Positions 8,901 through 14,787 of a DNA stretch of 14,829 nucleotides are shown one piece after another. How positions within the stretch are numbered: position 1 is the stretch's first letter; the number at the start of each line of letters is the position of its first letter. Source of the stretch: CBDVBZ01 sp965372355. Its GTDB lineage: Bacteria > Krumholzibacteriota > Krumholzibacteriia > WVZY01. Below the pieces are notes generated by a model. That model did not search any database, had not been told where the DNA came from, and worked only from the letters and a program-made list of their open reading frames with translations. A program made the translations under genes and the position numbers. The stretch spans positions 1 through 14,829 of the forward strand of contig CBDVBZ010000092.1 in assembly GCA_965372355.1 (NCBI GenBank). Direction: 5' to 3'.

Positions 8901-9698
8901 ATCGGATGAAACGGATACGTGCTCGAACCCGGCCTCGAGCAACCACTCCGCCAGCTCGTTTTCGTGTACCGGATTGCTGTAGCTGTGCATCAAAGCAATC
9001 GCGCCGCTCCGGACACCGCTCTTGATAAGCCGATGCACCTCAACGGCCAACCGGTCGAGTTGAAGGGGTACGAGAACCGTTCCATCGGCCGACAAGCGTT
9101 CGGGCACCTCCACAACAGCCTCATAGAACAGCTCGGGTTTGTGGATATCCAACGAGAACAGATCGGGCCGCGTCTGGTCACCGATCTCGAGAAGATCGCG
9201 AAATCCCTGCGTGACGAAGACCGCGACCCGGGCGCCATCCCTCTCGAGCAGCGCATTGGTGCCGCGCGTTGTCCCCAACCGCATCTCGATGGGCGGCAGA
9301 TCCGCGTTGCCCGGGGTCCCCGTTGTCAGCCGCGCCGCGAGAACCGGCGCTTCCTCGTCCGACCCCACTTCGAAGTTGTCACCCGCTTTTGTCTTGTCCG
9401 GCAGAGCACGATCGACGGCAATCGTCGAGGAATCGGGGTCGTAACGAACCACCTTGATAGCGGAATGTTTGGTATTGAGGATTCGCAGGGTGAAGCCAAC
9501 AATGAAATCAGCGGGCGCCTGCCACGCGGTACGCACGCGCACCCGGGTCGGCGCGACAACCTCCTCGATCGTCCCGCGGAGCGCGCTGTTGCTGAGAATC
9601 TTCTGACGATGGAGCCTGCCGGTGTCGTCAACCGCCAGACAGTCCGTAAACGTCCCGCCGGTGTCGACCCAGACTCGCCATCGATGATCTTGCGTCAC
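5913..9698 (-). CDS. Fused HyuA-HyuB 5-oxoprolinase (OPLAH-type, ATP-hydrolysing)
   Basis: The 1261-residue protein joins both halves of the hydantoinase/oxoprolinase family, matching the eukaryotic-type single-chain 5-oxoprolinase (about 1290 aa). Order: HyuA N-terminal domain (about 8-230) with VDTGGTFTD (11-19) and the RLGTTRGTNALLER region (140-153); HyuA actin-like ATPase domain (about 235-545) with TFDMGGTSTD (352-361) and FGGAGGQHAC (513-522); a linker and C-terminal HyuA region (550-735); HyuB domain (about 750-1255) with NHPAHGGSHLPDVTVVMPVH (833-852), TMNNVVFGTGRYHYYE (1105-1120) and HTHMTNTRATDPEILE (1139-1154). NHP..GGSHLPD and HMTNTR.TDPE are typical of oxoprolinase rather than hydantoinase members. 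The expected reaction is ATP-dependent opening of 5-oxo-L-proline to glutamate. Related N-methylhydantoinase or acetone-carboxylase-like specificity cannot be excluded. The start is GTG with AGGTGAGAGG upstream. It is the first gene of a three-gene operon. Confidence 0.93.
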   Translation of the reverse strand: MTQDHRWRVWVDTGGTFTDCLAVDDTGRLHRQKILSNSALRGTIEEVVAPTRVRVRTAWQAPADFIVGFTLRILNTKHSAIKVVRYDPDSSTIAVDRALPDKTKAGDNFEVGSDEEAPVLAARLTTGTPGNADLPPIEMRLGTTRGTNALLERDGARVAVFVTQGFRDLLEIGDQTRPDLFSLDIHKPELFYEAVVEVPERLSADGTVLVPLQLDRLAVEVHRLIKSGVRSGAIALMHSYSNPVHENELAEWLLEAGFEHVSVSSDLAPFIKILPRAETTVVNAYLHRVIHGHLESVGASLGGGVLHVMTSAGGLVRPVSYRPKDSLLSGPAGGVVGAALAGRRSGFDKVITFDMGGTSTDVARFDGDYDYVFEHDVGDAHLVAPALAIESVASGGGSICRYHRSELQVGPESAGADPGPACYGAGGPLTLTDVNLLLGRLDAQRFDIPIDIEAARKQFERLCASTGTGKDGHQREALLEGLQDIADERMADAIRGISIRKGYDAREYALVAFGGAGGQHACGVADRLGIDRIVLPVDASLLSALGLGHAVLERFSERQILQAVDEGGGELSGWINELSATARADLEREGVEASEAEIRRVIVKMRFAGQESTLDIDYDGTTPLEKSFESKYRGVFGYWPAGRRLEIESIRVVASVRAQEVLATKRNPPASEPGAMRPARAWFDGEWRSVASYERDDMRPGSKIEGPALVFERYTVNVIESGWTAQVDDAGAMILVRARATSRKHSQPELVRVELFTHRFEGIACDMGEMLRRTALSTNVKERLDFSCAVLDHDGGLVANAPHIPVHLGAIGMCVRGVRDAVDLGPGDIAVTNHPAHGGSHLPDVTVVMPVHLADGRLLAYVANRAHHAEIGGVTPGSMPPNARSLAEEGVVIPPFLLFKGTEARWEELRRLFTDAPFPTRAIEENIADLNAAVAAVRAGADALLTLASEHGIEAVDRYMEALKHRAATRVRTALRGIPDGVYEAVEHLDDGSPLHVRIHIKGEEGLIDFAGSAGVHPGNLNTTRAVVNSVVIYLLRLLVREPLPLNEGLMSAITIEVPPGMLNPKFADDPLDAPAVFGGNVETSQRLTDTLLKALGLAACSQGTMNNVVFGTGRYHYYETVCGGAGATSEHGGASAVHTHMTNTRATDPEILEHRYPVRLERFEVRAGSGGDGDRRGGDGAVREMTFLEPMSLSVLGQHRHERPYGLCGGEPGAPASQAIVRSGGEVIELGSADAYEVEPGDRLILETPGGGGCGGSVGE

Positions 9699-9739
9699 TG
9701 TTGCCTCTCACCTCGTCATGGCAGCGTACGGGTAAGCGT

Positions 9740-9767
9740 TTGAAAACCTACACCATGACTGTATACT
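9740..9767 (+). promoter_or_regulatory. Sigma70-type promoter for the cupin-META operon
   Basis: TTGAAA (9740-9745) and TATACT (9762-9767) are separated by 16 bp, matching consensus at 4 of 6 and 5 of 6 positions. The start would be near 9774, leaving a leader of about 68 nt before the cupin ATG. It overlaps a minus-strand promoter candidate at the -10 core. Confidence 0.55.
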
Positions 9768-9787
9768 CTAGGGGCATTGGCACGCAA
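9760..9787 (-). promoter_or_regulatory. Candidate promoter for the oxoprolinase operon
   Basis: On the minus strand TTGCGT (9787-9782) and TATACA (9765-9760) are separated by 16 bp. The start would be near 9753, about 55 nt before the GTG of the oxoprolinase gene. Its -10 shares the palindrome GTATAC (9761-9766) with the plus-strand promoter, so the two would compete for polymerase. Confidence 0.45.
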
Positions 9788-9830
9788 CCGTCTGAAATCC
9801 AGCGGGCTCCGCGTGGATATACGATTGGAA

Positions 9831-9836
9831 GAGGAG
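9831..9836 (+). promoter_or_regulatory. Ribosome binding site fixing the cupin start
   Basis: GAGGAG lies 5 nt before the ATG at 9842. The same frame stays open back to 9701, but that extension overlaps the promoter region and its residues do not resemble a cupin. The ATG at 9842 is therefore the start. Confidence 0.75.
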
Positions 9837-9841
9837 ATCAA

Positions 9842-10198
9842 ATGAGCGTCAAACATGCCGATGAGATTCCGAAGGAGGCCGTGGGCGCCGGAAAAGGCAC
9901 GGAGCGCCAGGTGTTGATCGGATCGGACGAGGCACCGAACTTCGCGATGAGGCGTTTTATCATGCAGTCCGGAGGCGGGATACCGGCGCACACAAATACC
10001 GTAGAACACGAGCAATACGTCCTTCGGGGACGGGCAAAGGTCGGAATCGGCGATGATGTCTACGATGTAAAAACCGGTGATGTCGCCTTTATTCCCGCGG
10101 GCACACCGCACTGGTACGAGGTCGAAGGCGACGAATCGTTCGAGTTCATCTGTGTCGTTCCCAACGGACCGGATGAAATCAAGATACTGGACGAATAG
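9842..10198 (+). CDS. Small single-domain cupin protein
   Basis: The 118-residue cytoplasmic protein consists of one cupin barrel. Motif 1 is IPAHTNTVEHEQYVLRG (47-63). H50 is the first ligand, N52 replaces the usual second His, and H56 occupies the place usually held by the metal-binding Glu, as in the cupins with an H.H..EHE pattern. Motif 2 is GDVAFIPAGTPHWYEV (79-94), with ligand H90. A metal site built of H50, H56 and H90 is plausible. Small cupins of this kind may be enzymes or ligand-binding proteins, and the sequence does not reveal the substrate. The gene starts 14 bp upstream-coupled to the META lipoprotein gene, so both are probably made from one mRNA. It is divergent from the oxoprolinase operon across a shared promoter region, so a regulatory link with that operon is possible but unproven. 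Confidence 0.9.
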   Translation: MSVKHADEIPKEAVGAGKGTERQVLIGSDEAPNFAMRRFIMQSGGGIPAHTNTVEHEQYVLRGRAKVGIGDDVYDVKTGDVAFIPAGTPHWYEVEGDESFEFICVVPNGPDEIKILDE

Positions 10199-10212
10199 GA
10201 AGCGAGGATGCG

Positions 10213-10665
10213 ATGAGCCAACGAATACGGGTCGTCCTGGCGGTTGCACTGCTGAGCGCCGGTTTCTCGCTGGGTTGTTCCGGTGAAAAGGGCGAAAGCG
10301 GAGATGAACAAACGCAAGACATCCCTCTCGTGGGCACGTTCTGGGAGCTCACCGAGCTCAAGGGGGAACCCGGCGTGCACCCGGATCACGAGAAGATCCA
10401 CATACGCCTGCGCGAAGACGAGCCCAGGATCGGCGGCTTCTCGGGGTGCAACCGTTTTATGGGCAACTACGAGCTCGACGGTGAAGCGCTGAGGTTTGGT
10501 GAACTTGCATCGACGATGATGGCCTGCCCGAATCTCGACGACGAGCAGAGATTCCTCCGGGCGATGGCGGAGGTTACAAAATACGAGATCAGCGGTGAGT
10601 CTCTGGAGTTCAGCAGCGATAGCGGGCCAATCGCCCGTTTTACGGCGATGTACACGGAGGAGTAG
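10213..10665 (+). CDS. META-domain (HslJ-like) lipoprotein
   Basis: The 150-residue protein starts with a lipoprotein signal peptide (hydrophobic 7-20) and a lipobox-like FSLGC with C22 as lipidation site; position -3 is Ser, slightly unusual. A short polar linker is followed by a META domain (about 38-147). Diagnostic motifs are TFWELTEL (42-49), IGGFSGCNRFMGNY (73-86), FGELASTMMACP (95-106) and EQRFLRAM (111-118). C79 and C105 are the conserved pair likely to form a disulfide. META-domain proteins such as HslJ are associated with outer-membrane integrity, heat or novobiocin resistance, but their biochemical role is unknown. The ATG is preceded by GAGG at 5 nt and lies 14 bp after the cupin stop codon, so it is the second gene of that operon. 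Confidence 0.92.
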   Translation: MSQRIRVVLAVALLSAGFSLGCSGEKGESGDEQTQDIPLVGTFWELTELKGEPGVHPDHEKIHIRLREDEPRIGGFSGCNRFMGNYELDGEALRFGELASTMMACPNLDDEQRFLRAMAEVTKYEISGESLEFSSDSGPIARFTAMYTEE

Positions 10666-10687
10666 CCTGCGGGCCGGATCCATATAC

Positions 10688-10716
10688 TTGTTGATTAACA
10701 CTTTTTGTGCTATCCT
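10688..10716 (+). promoter_or_regulatory. Candidate promoter for the NHL lipoprotein gene
   Basis: TTGTTG (10688-10693) and TATCCT (10711-10716) have 17-bp spacing in an AT-rich patch that stands out from the GC-rich surroundings. The leader to the ATG would be about 117 nt. The -10 is only 4 of 6, so confidence is moderate. Confidence 0.4.
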
Positions 10717-10828
10717 TCTATTGGCACGCACCACCCAGCGATCGAGTAAGCAAGCACCACAATTCTGCTCAACGAGTCGTTAGCGCACGACTCCACCCGA
10801 GTCGTGGACCGCGGTCTAATCTTCGCCC

Positions 10829-10836
10829 GGAGGTGA
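10829..10836 (+). promoter_or_regulatory. Near-perfect Shine-Dalgarno for the NHL lipoprotein
   Basis: GGAGGTGA is fully complementary to the 16S rRNA 3' end (TCACCTCC) and sits 3 nt before the ATG at 10840. It is the strongest ribosome binding site in the window and suggests abundant translation. Confidence 0.75.
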
Positions 10837-10839
10837 GCC

Positions 10840-12387
10840 ATGTCACCGCTTCAACGTTGCACCCCAGTATTCCGCCTTTGCTGGCTGTTAGCCGTCCCTC
10901 TCCTTCTGTTTGGCTGTAGTACCGACCCCACAGACACCGAGCCGACCTCTCAGAACCCGCTATCCCCGTCGCAGGCGGCGCTCGAGCCTCCACCGCAGCT
11001 CGTGCTCGCCTGGGGCGCCGCCGGAAGCGCCGACGGTGAGTTCAAATCTCCGACGGGCATCGCCACAGACTCCCAGGGCAACGTCTACGTTGCGGACTCC
11101 GAGAATAGCAGAGTTCAGAAGTTCATGCCCGATGGGACGTTCATCACCAAGTGGAGTGGGGGGTTCAAGCCCGCGTGTGTGGCCGTTGATGAAGACGACA
11201 TCGTCTATGTCGGCGGCGGCGGCGGAGTCCACAAATACGCTGCCGACGGCACACTGTTGAATCAATGGCCGGCACCGTACCCATCCGGCATCGCCGCGGC
11301 CGGAGGATTGGTATATGTATCGAACCAATTGGCTCATAAGGTACAGAAGTTTACGACCGACGGCACGTTGCTGAAGCAGTGGTCCACGCCGTATGCGTTC
11401 GGGATCGATACCGACGCCGTGGGTGACGTTTACGTAACCGACTACGTCAATCACAAGGTCCGGAAGTTCACTGCCGATGGCGGTTTTATCGGTGACATCG
11501 TGACGACTGTATCGAGCCCCGTGGATGTCGACGTCGACGCAATGGGCAACATTCGAGTCGTCAGTAACACAGCAAACCGGCTCATCAAGACCGACGCAAA
11601 CGGCGAGCTTCTCGCATCCTGGAATATCTCCGACATTACCGGAGAGCCCCTTCACGTCCCGCAAGGCGTCGTCGTGGACCCGTCCGGATACCTCTACGTG
11701 CTGGACTTCGGAAACCGCGTGCTGAAATTCGCGCATGTACCTCCTGGTGATGACGACGACGATGCCGATGACGACGACGATGCCGATGACGACGACGATG
11801 CTGATGACGACGACGATGCCGATGACGACGACGATGATGGTGGAGGGACGGTCCTCCCGCCGCAACCCGATGTCGACCCGGTTATCGGCGCGATTGGCGT
11901 GTTCGCCAACGCCGATGCGATGACCTGTAACCTCGGCGGCTTCCAGGCAGATGCCATCAGCTCGGTATACGTCGTCCACACGGGTACCACCGGACGTACC
12001 GGTTCGGGTTTCTCTGCGCCGATCCCGCCATGTATGCCGGGTGTGACATTTGTCACCGATATCTGTGGCCAGCCGGTATGCCTCGGAGACTCGCAGACCG
12101 GTCTCTCGAGTGGCTATGGCTCTTGTCTCGGGGGACCCGTCCTGGTTGCGACGATTCTGTTTATCACCCAGGGCCCGACCGAACCGTGCTGCGTGTGGCC
12201 CGTTCTGCCAAATCCGAAGCTTCCCGGCGAATCGGTGGTTTACACGGACTGCAGCCTCCCGATTCAGGAATTCCCCCTGCCGGGTCTCTATGCGGTCGTC
12301 AACCCGGACGCCACCTGCCCGTGTCAGTCACCGACCACGCAACCACGCGACTGGGGCCGAATCCGAGATCTTATGCGCAACAACTAG
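10840..12387 (+). CDS. NHL-repeat lipoprotein with Asp-rich linker and Cys-rich C-terminal domain
   Basis: The 515-residue exported protein has a signal peptide with lipobox LFGC (C26) and a Pro/Ser/Thr-rich spacer (27-52). A beta-propeller of NHL repeats follows (about 54-298), with blades such as SPTGIATDSQGNVYVADSEN (70-89) and PQGVVVDPSGYLYVLDFGNR (274-293). Next is an acidic linker with four DDDDDA units plus six Asp (304-333), then a C-terminal domain (about 345-497). The latter holds ten cysteines (363, 398, 409, 414, 429, 450, 451, 471, 493, 495), probably disulfide-linked. The extreme end, TQPRDWGRIRDLMRNN, follows a low-complexity stretch and recalls WGRIKxL tails of secreted proteins from FCB-type candidate phyla (recollection, unverified). 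NHL propellers bind proteins, RNA or glycans; function here is unknown. A lipid-anchored surface location is likely. The gene has its own promoter candidate and ends in a strong hairpin. Confidence 0.88.
   Translation: MSPLQRCTPVFRLCWLLAVPLLLFGCSTDPTDTEPTSQNPLSPSQAALEPPPQLVLAWGAAGSADGEFKSPTGIATDSQGNVYVADSENSRVQKFMPDGTFITKWSGGFKPACVAVDEDDIVYVGGGGGVHKYAADGTLLNQWPAPYPSGIAAAGGLVYVSNQLAHKVQKFTTDGTLLKQWSTPYAFGIDTDAVGDVYVTDYVNHKVRKFTADGGFIGDIVTTVSSPVDVDVDAMGNIRVVSNTANRLIKTDANGELLASWNISDITGEPLHVPQGVVVDPSGYLYVLDFGNRVLKFAHVPPGDDDDDADDDDDADDDDDADDDDDADDDDDDGGGTVLPPQPDVDPVIGAIGVFANADAMTCNLGGFQADAISSVYVVHTGTTGRTGSGFSAPIPPCMPGVTFVTDICGQPVCLGDSQTGLSSGYGSCLGGPVLVATILFITQGPTEPCCVWPVLPNPKLPGESVVYTDCSLPIQEFPLPGLYAVVNPDATCPCQSPTTQPRDWGRIRDLMRNN
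11749..11838 (+). repeat. 18-bp tandem repeat encoding (DDDDDA)n linker
   Basis: Four consecutive 18-bp units of the form GATGACGACGACGATGC(C/T) are followed by a fifth unit ending in GAT. The first three units differ from one another only at the last codon's third base, at most. The repeat is in frame, so unit gain or loss changes linker length by six residues without frameshift. The 26 aspartates may bind Ca2+ or keep the linker extended. Confidence 0.9.
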
Positions 12388-12397
12388 TCCGACCGTT

Positions 12398-12423
12398 GAG
12401 GGGCCCACGCTTGTGGGCCCCTC
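12398..12423 (+). terminator. Strong hairpin after the NHL lipoprotein gene
   Basis: GAGGGGCCCAC (12398-12408), the loop GCTT and GTGGGCCCCTC (12413-12423) form a perfect 11-bp GC-rich stem 10 bp after the stop codon. No T-tract follows, so it may be an atypical intrinsic terminator or an mRNA-stabilising end. Confidence 0.7.
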
Positions 12424-12546
12424 GCCATGCCCTTGCCCAGCCAGCGTCGCCGCATGAGCCGTTGCATCCAAGTCCCAAACCCCGCCGTGTGCGAGACGTT
12501 CCATCGATACCCCAAACGGTGACGCCGTGCCACAAACAGAAATCCC

Positions 12547-12576
12547 GTGACTCACCGCCCCAACCTCCTATAGAAT
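12547..12576 (+). promoter_or_regulatory. Candidate promoter for the small beta-barrel gene
   Basis: GTGACT (12547-12552) and TAGAAT (12571-12576, within TATAGAAT) are 18 bp apart. The start would be near 12583, about 58 nt before the chosen ATG. The same TAGAAT -10 is proposed for the MscS gene. Confidence 0.35.
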
Positions 12577-12640
12577 AGACTGATCCTCCTTTGGACTAAA
12601 GATACGCGCACGACCAGGAAAGAAAGCTGAGGTGTTGGCG

Positions 12641-13222
12641 ATGCTGAAACGGTTAGGAATTATGGCCACGATTCTGTTGCTGGCGGGGAGTGCGTCCGCG
12701 GGTGTGGGTTATAACGATTTCCTTCTTACGGGAACGGGATCCTACGTGATGGCCAAGACCAAGGATACGGGTGAGACGATCGATGGGGCGTCGTTCGCCC
12801 TCACATTCGAATCCGTCGGCTCGGCCGATATGGTCTCGTTTGGCCTTTCATTCGCCTACGCAGTGATGGACTACGAGACAAACGATGCCGGTCTGGTCTC
12901 GAAACAGGAGATTACGACCTTCCCCATCTATCTCATGGGCAGGGGTTGGTTCGGGACGGGGAGATTTCAGGGGTATCTCGGTGGAGCCTTTGGCGTGTAT
13001 TTCTCCGAGTTGAAGACCACGACGGTCACAGACAAGACGACCACAACACGCGGGATGTCAGGAACGGGGTTGTCGGTCCCGCTGGGGTTTATCTTCAACA
13101 TCAACGAGCGGGTCTTCCTCAACGCCAACTACACGTTGAACTGGCTGATCGACAACGATTTCCTCGAGAACGGGATTCTCAACTCGTTTGGTCTGGGACT
13201 CGGTATCAACTGGGGCAACTAA
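12641..13222 (+). CDS. Small outer-membrane beta-barrel protein
   Basis: The 193-residue protein has a signal peptide MLKRLGIMATILLLAGSASA with predicted cleavage after A20. The mature part is made of alternating hydrophobic strands with Gly/aromatic residues (for example FLNANYTLNWLID and the terminal SFGLGLGINWGN), as in OmpW/OmpX-like barrels of about eight strands. The last strand ends in W-G-N rather than the classical terminal Phe, so insertion by the BAM complex is likely but the end is atypical. A Thr/Lys-rich loop, about 126-140, is probably extracellular. I chose ATG 12641 because GAGG lies 8 nt upstream and the signal peptide is then standard; GTG at 12632 would add three residues. 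No specific substrate or family can be named. It converges with the next gene. Confidence 0.75.
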   Translation: MLKRLGIMATILLLAGSASAGVGYNDFLLTGTGSYVMAKTKDTGETIDGASFALTFESVGSADMVSFGLSFAYAVMDYETNDAGLVSKQEITTFPIYLMGRGWFGTGRFQGYLGGAFGVYFSELKTTTVTDKTTTTRGMSGTGLSVPLGFIFNINERVFLNANYTLNWLIDNDFLENGILNSFGLGLGINWGN

Positions 13223-13252
13223 CCTGGCTGGCGGGCAGAACGGCGCGCGCGC

Positions 13253-13282
13253 CCTGTCCCGGAAGAGCCCTTCCAGGACAGG
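13253..13282. terminator. Two-part hairpin between convergent genes (bidirectional terminator candidate)
   Basis: CCTGTCC (13253-13259) pairs with GGACAGG (13276-13282). Inside this, after one C/A mismatch, GGAAG (13261-13265) pairs with CTTCC (13270-13274) around the loop AGCC. The structure abuts the stop codon of the minus-strand gene at 13283 and lies 30 bp after the plus-strand stop. It could end transcripts from both sides. Confidence 0.6.
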
Positions 13283-14767
13283 CTACCAGACGCCGGCGCC
13301 CACCTCGACAATAAAACCGAGGGCTTCGATTTCAGGCCACCCGAGCGCCTGTACGCCAACGCGCAGACCCCAGAAATCCGAACCCAGATAACGAAGAAAC
13401 TTGAACGGTGAGTGCGACACATTGACGCGAAACTTGTTGCCCGCCTCGTACGTGAACCTCGTTTTGTTGACGTCCCCGCCGATATCACGAACCTGATAGC
13501 CGCCCCCCACATACCAATCGATCCAGCGGGAGGCCGATGGCGTGTACGTAAACTGGTGTCCCCACACCTTGAAGTCACCGCTGATCAAGCCGAAATTAAA
13601 ATAAACCCGCTGCACGAGCCATCCACCGATCATGGGCACCTCGAAGTTGCGAACGAAGAGCAGCGGAAAGGTGATCGTTAGGGCGGGGTCGCCATCATAG
13701 CGAAAGCCGTATCCCCATGACCCCAGGAAGCTCTCGTCAAAGAGATCGTTGCTCACATCGGTGAGTAGCGTCCGTTCTTCCCCCTCCGGCCAGTCCGGGT
13801 AGCCCTTGTCCTCCATCCAGTGCTTGAGCATGTTCCCATTATCAACCGTGGAAAAGTCGACATTGCGGATGTCCGGCACGGGTCTTAGCTGGTACTGCCG
13901 TTTGTTGTGCTCGGCGAGGGCGTAATGGGTCGTAAACTCCTCATACCATGGGCTGTCCTCGGGCAGCGGCGGCGCGATGCGTGCATGCATCCAGCGAACC
14001 TTGGTCATCCACGTCTGGTAGTTTGGTGTAATCACCACACCCACACTCATGATATCCCTGACACCCCACGCGTCATTGACACGCCGGTTGACGTCATACC
14101 CCGGGGAGTAGAAACCGTCGCCATTGCGATCGGTACAGTTGCCGTGTTTGCCCTCCTCAACCAGAATGGTGAGGGGAAAACGGGCGTCCGGCGCCTCGTC
14201 GAGCCGAAGCACGTTGAAATACCAGGGAACACCGTGCGCGTGAGCGATCACCTCGGTGACTTCCAACCCGTAGTTGTCGCCTTCGTGCAGGATGTCGATG
14301 GAGAACTCGGTTGTCTCGTAGTCGTGCGGGTGAGCCCCGACACCGCTTTCGCGATCGTAGTAGAAGAAGAAGTGGAGGGTGATCTGTGAGATCTGCTCCA
14401 GATGGAGCACCGAGTCGTTCTTTTCGGGCGCCATCGTCCAGAAGCTATCGATCTCCGCGTCCTCACGCCCGATTATCCTCGATATCCGATAGTAGACGAC
14501 GGCGCTGTCCGTTGGCGTCTCAAACGGCAGCGGGAGCGGAAGCTGGAAATACCCGTCTTTCTGGATATCCAGCAGCGGCTCATCCGGCGAGAACCAGATC
14601 ACCGGTGCCAGGTACGCCGCGAACTCCTTGAACGTCATCGACTGCTTCGGCCCGTAGTAGACGACACCCGCTCTGGCGTGCCCCTCGGCATCGCGAACCT
14701 GGGCAGATACGGCTGCTGCCTGCATCACAACCGAACACACCAACAAAACAACCGCCATCGCTTTCAT
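13283..14767 (-). CDS. Exported protein with VPS62-like N-terminal region and predicted outer-membrane barrel end
   Basis: The 494-residue protein has a signal peptide (residues 1-22, VSA then Q). The N-terminal half contains AAYLAPVIWFSPDEPLLDI (50-68), HPHDYETTEF (146-155), EVIAHAHGVPW (172-182) and a Ca-loop-like DRNGDG (213-218). The H.HD.E and H.H pairs could be metal-binding. Their order vaguely resembles VPS62/DUF946-type domains, which have W...D/E and a GDWE motif, but this is a weak comparison. From about 345 to 494 the sequence turns into alternating strands with aromatic girdles (WGYGFRYDG, VYFNFGLISGDFKVWGHQF, WIDWYVGGGYQVRD), ending in FIVEVGAGVW. The terminal Trp fits a beta-barrel signal. 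The start has AGGAGG 7 nt upstream. The gene follows another apparent barrel gene by 20 bp, so they form an operon. I cannot assign a function. Confidence 0.8.
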   Translation of the reverse strand: MKAMAVVLLVCSVVMQAAAVSAQVRDAEGHARAGVVYYGPKQSMTFKEFAAYLAPVIWFSPDEPLLDIQKDGYFQLPLPLPFETPTDSAVVYYRISRIIGREDAEIDSFWTMAPEKNDSVLHLEQISQITLHFFFYYDRESGVGAHPHDYETTEFSIDILHEGDNYGLEVTEVIAHAHGVPWYFNVLRLDEAPDARFPLTILVEEGKHGNCTDRNGDGFYSPGYDVNRRVNDAWGVRDIMSVGVVITPNYQTWMTKVRWMHARIAPPLPEDSPWYEEFTTHYALAEHNKRQYQLRPVPDIRNVDFSTVDNGNMLKHWMEDKGYPDWPEGEERTLLTDVSNDLFDESFLGSWGYGFRYDGDPALTITFPLLFVRNFEVPMIGGWLVQRVYFNFGLISGDFKVWGHQFTYTPSASRWIDWYVGGGYQVRDIGGDVNKTRFTYEAGNKFRVNVSHSPFKFLRYLGSDFWGLRVGVQALGWPEIEALGFIVEVGAGVW

Positions 14768-14787
14768 CGTATCAACCTCCTGATTGA

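Noticed and set aside
8919..9743. 274-codon plus-strand open frame opposite the HyuA N-terminus
   Set aside because: It is antisense to conserved ATPase-domain motifs and runs into the promoter region, with no credible protein signature.
9701..9841. N-terminal extension of the cupin frame
   Set aside because: It covers the promoter pair, its residues do not look like a protein domain, and a strong ribosome binding site precedes the ATG at 9842.
11694..12056. Minus-strand Ser-rich open frame across the Asp repeat
   Set aside because: It is the complement of the GAT/GAC repeat inside the NHL lipoprotein gene, with no independent start signals.
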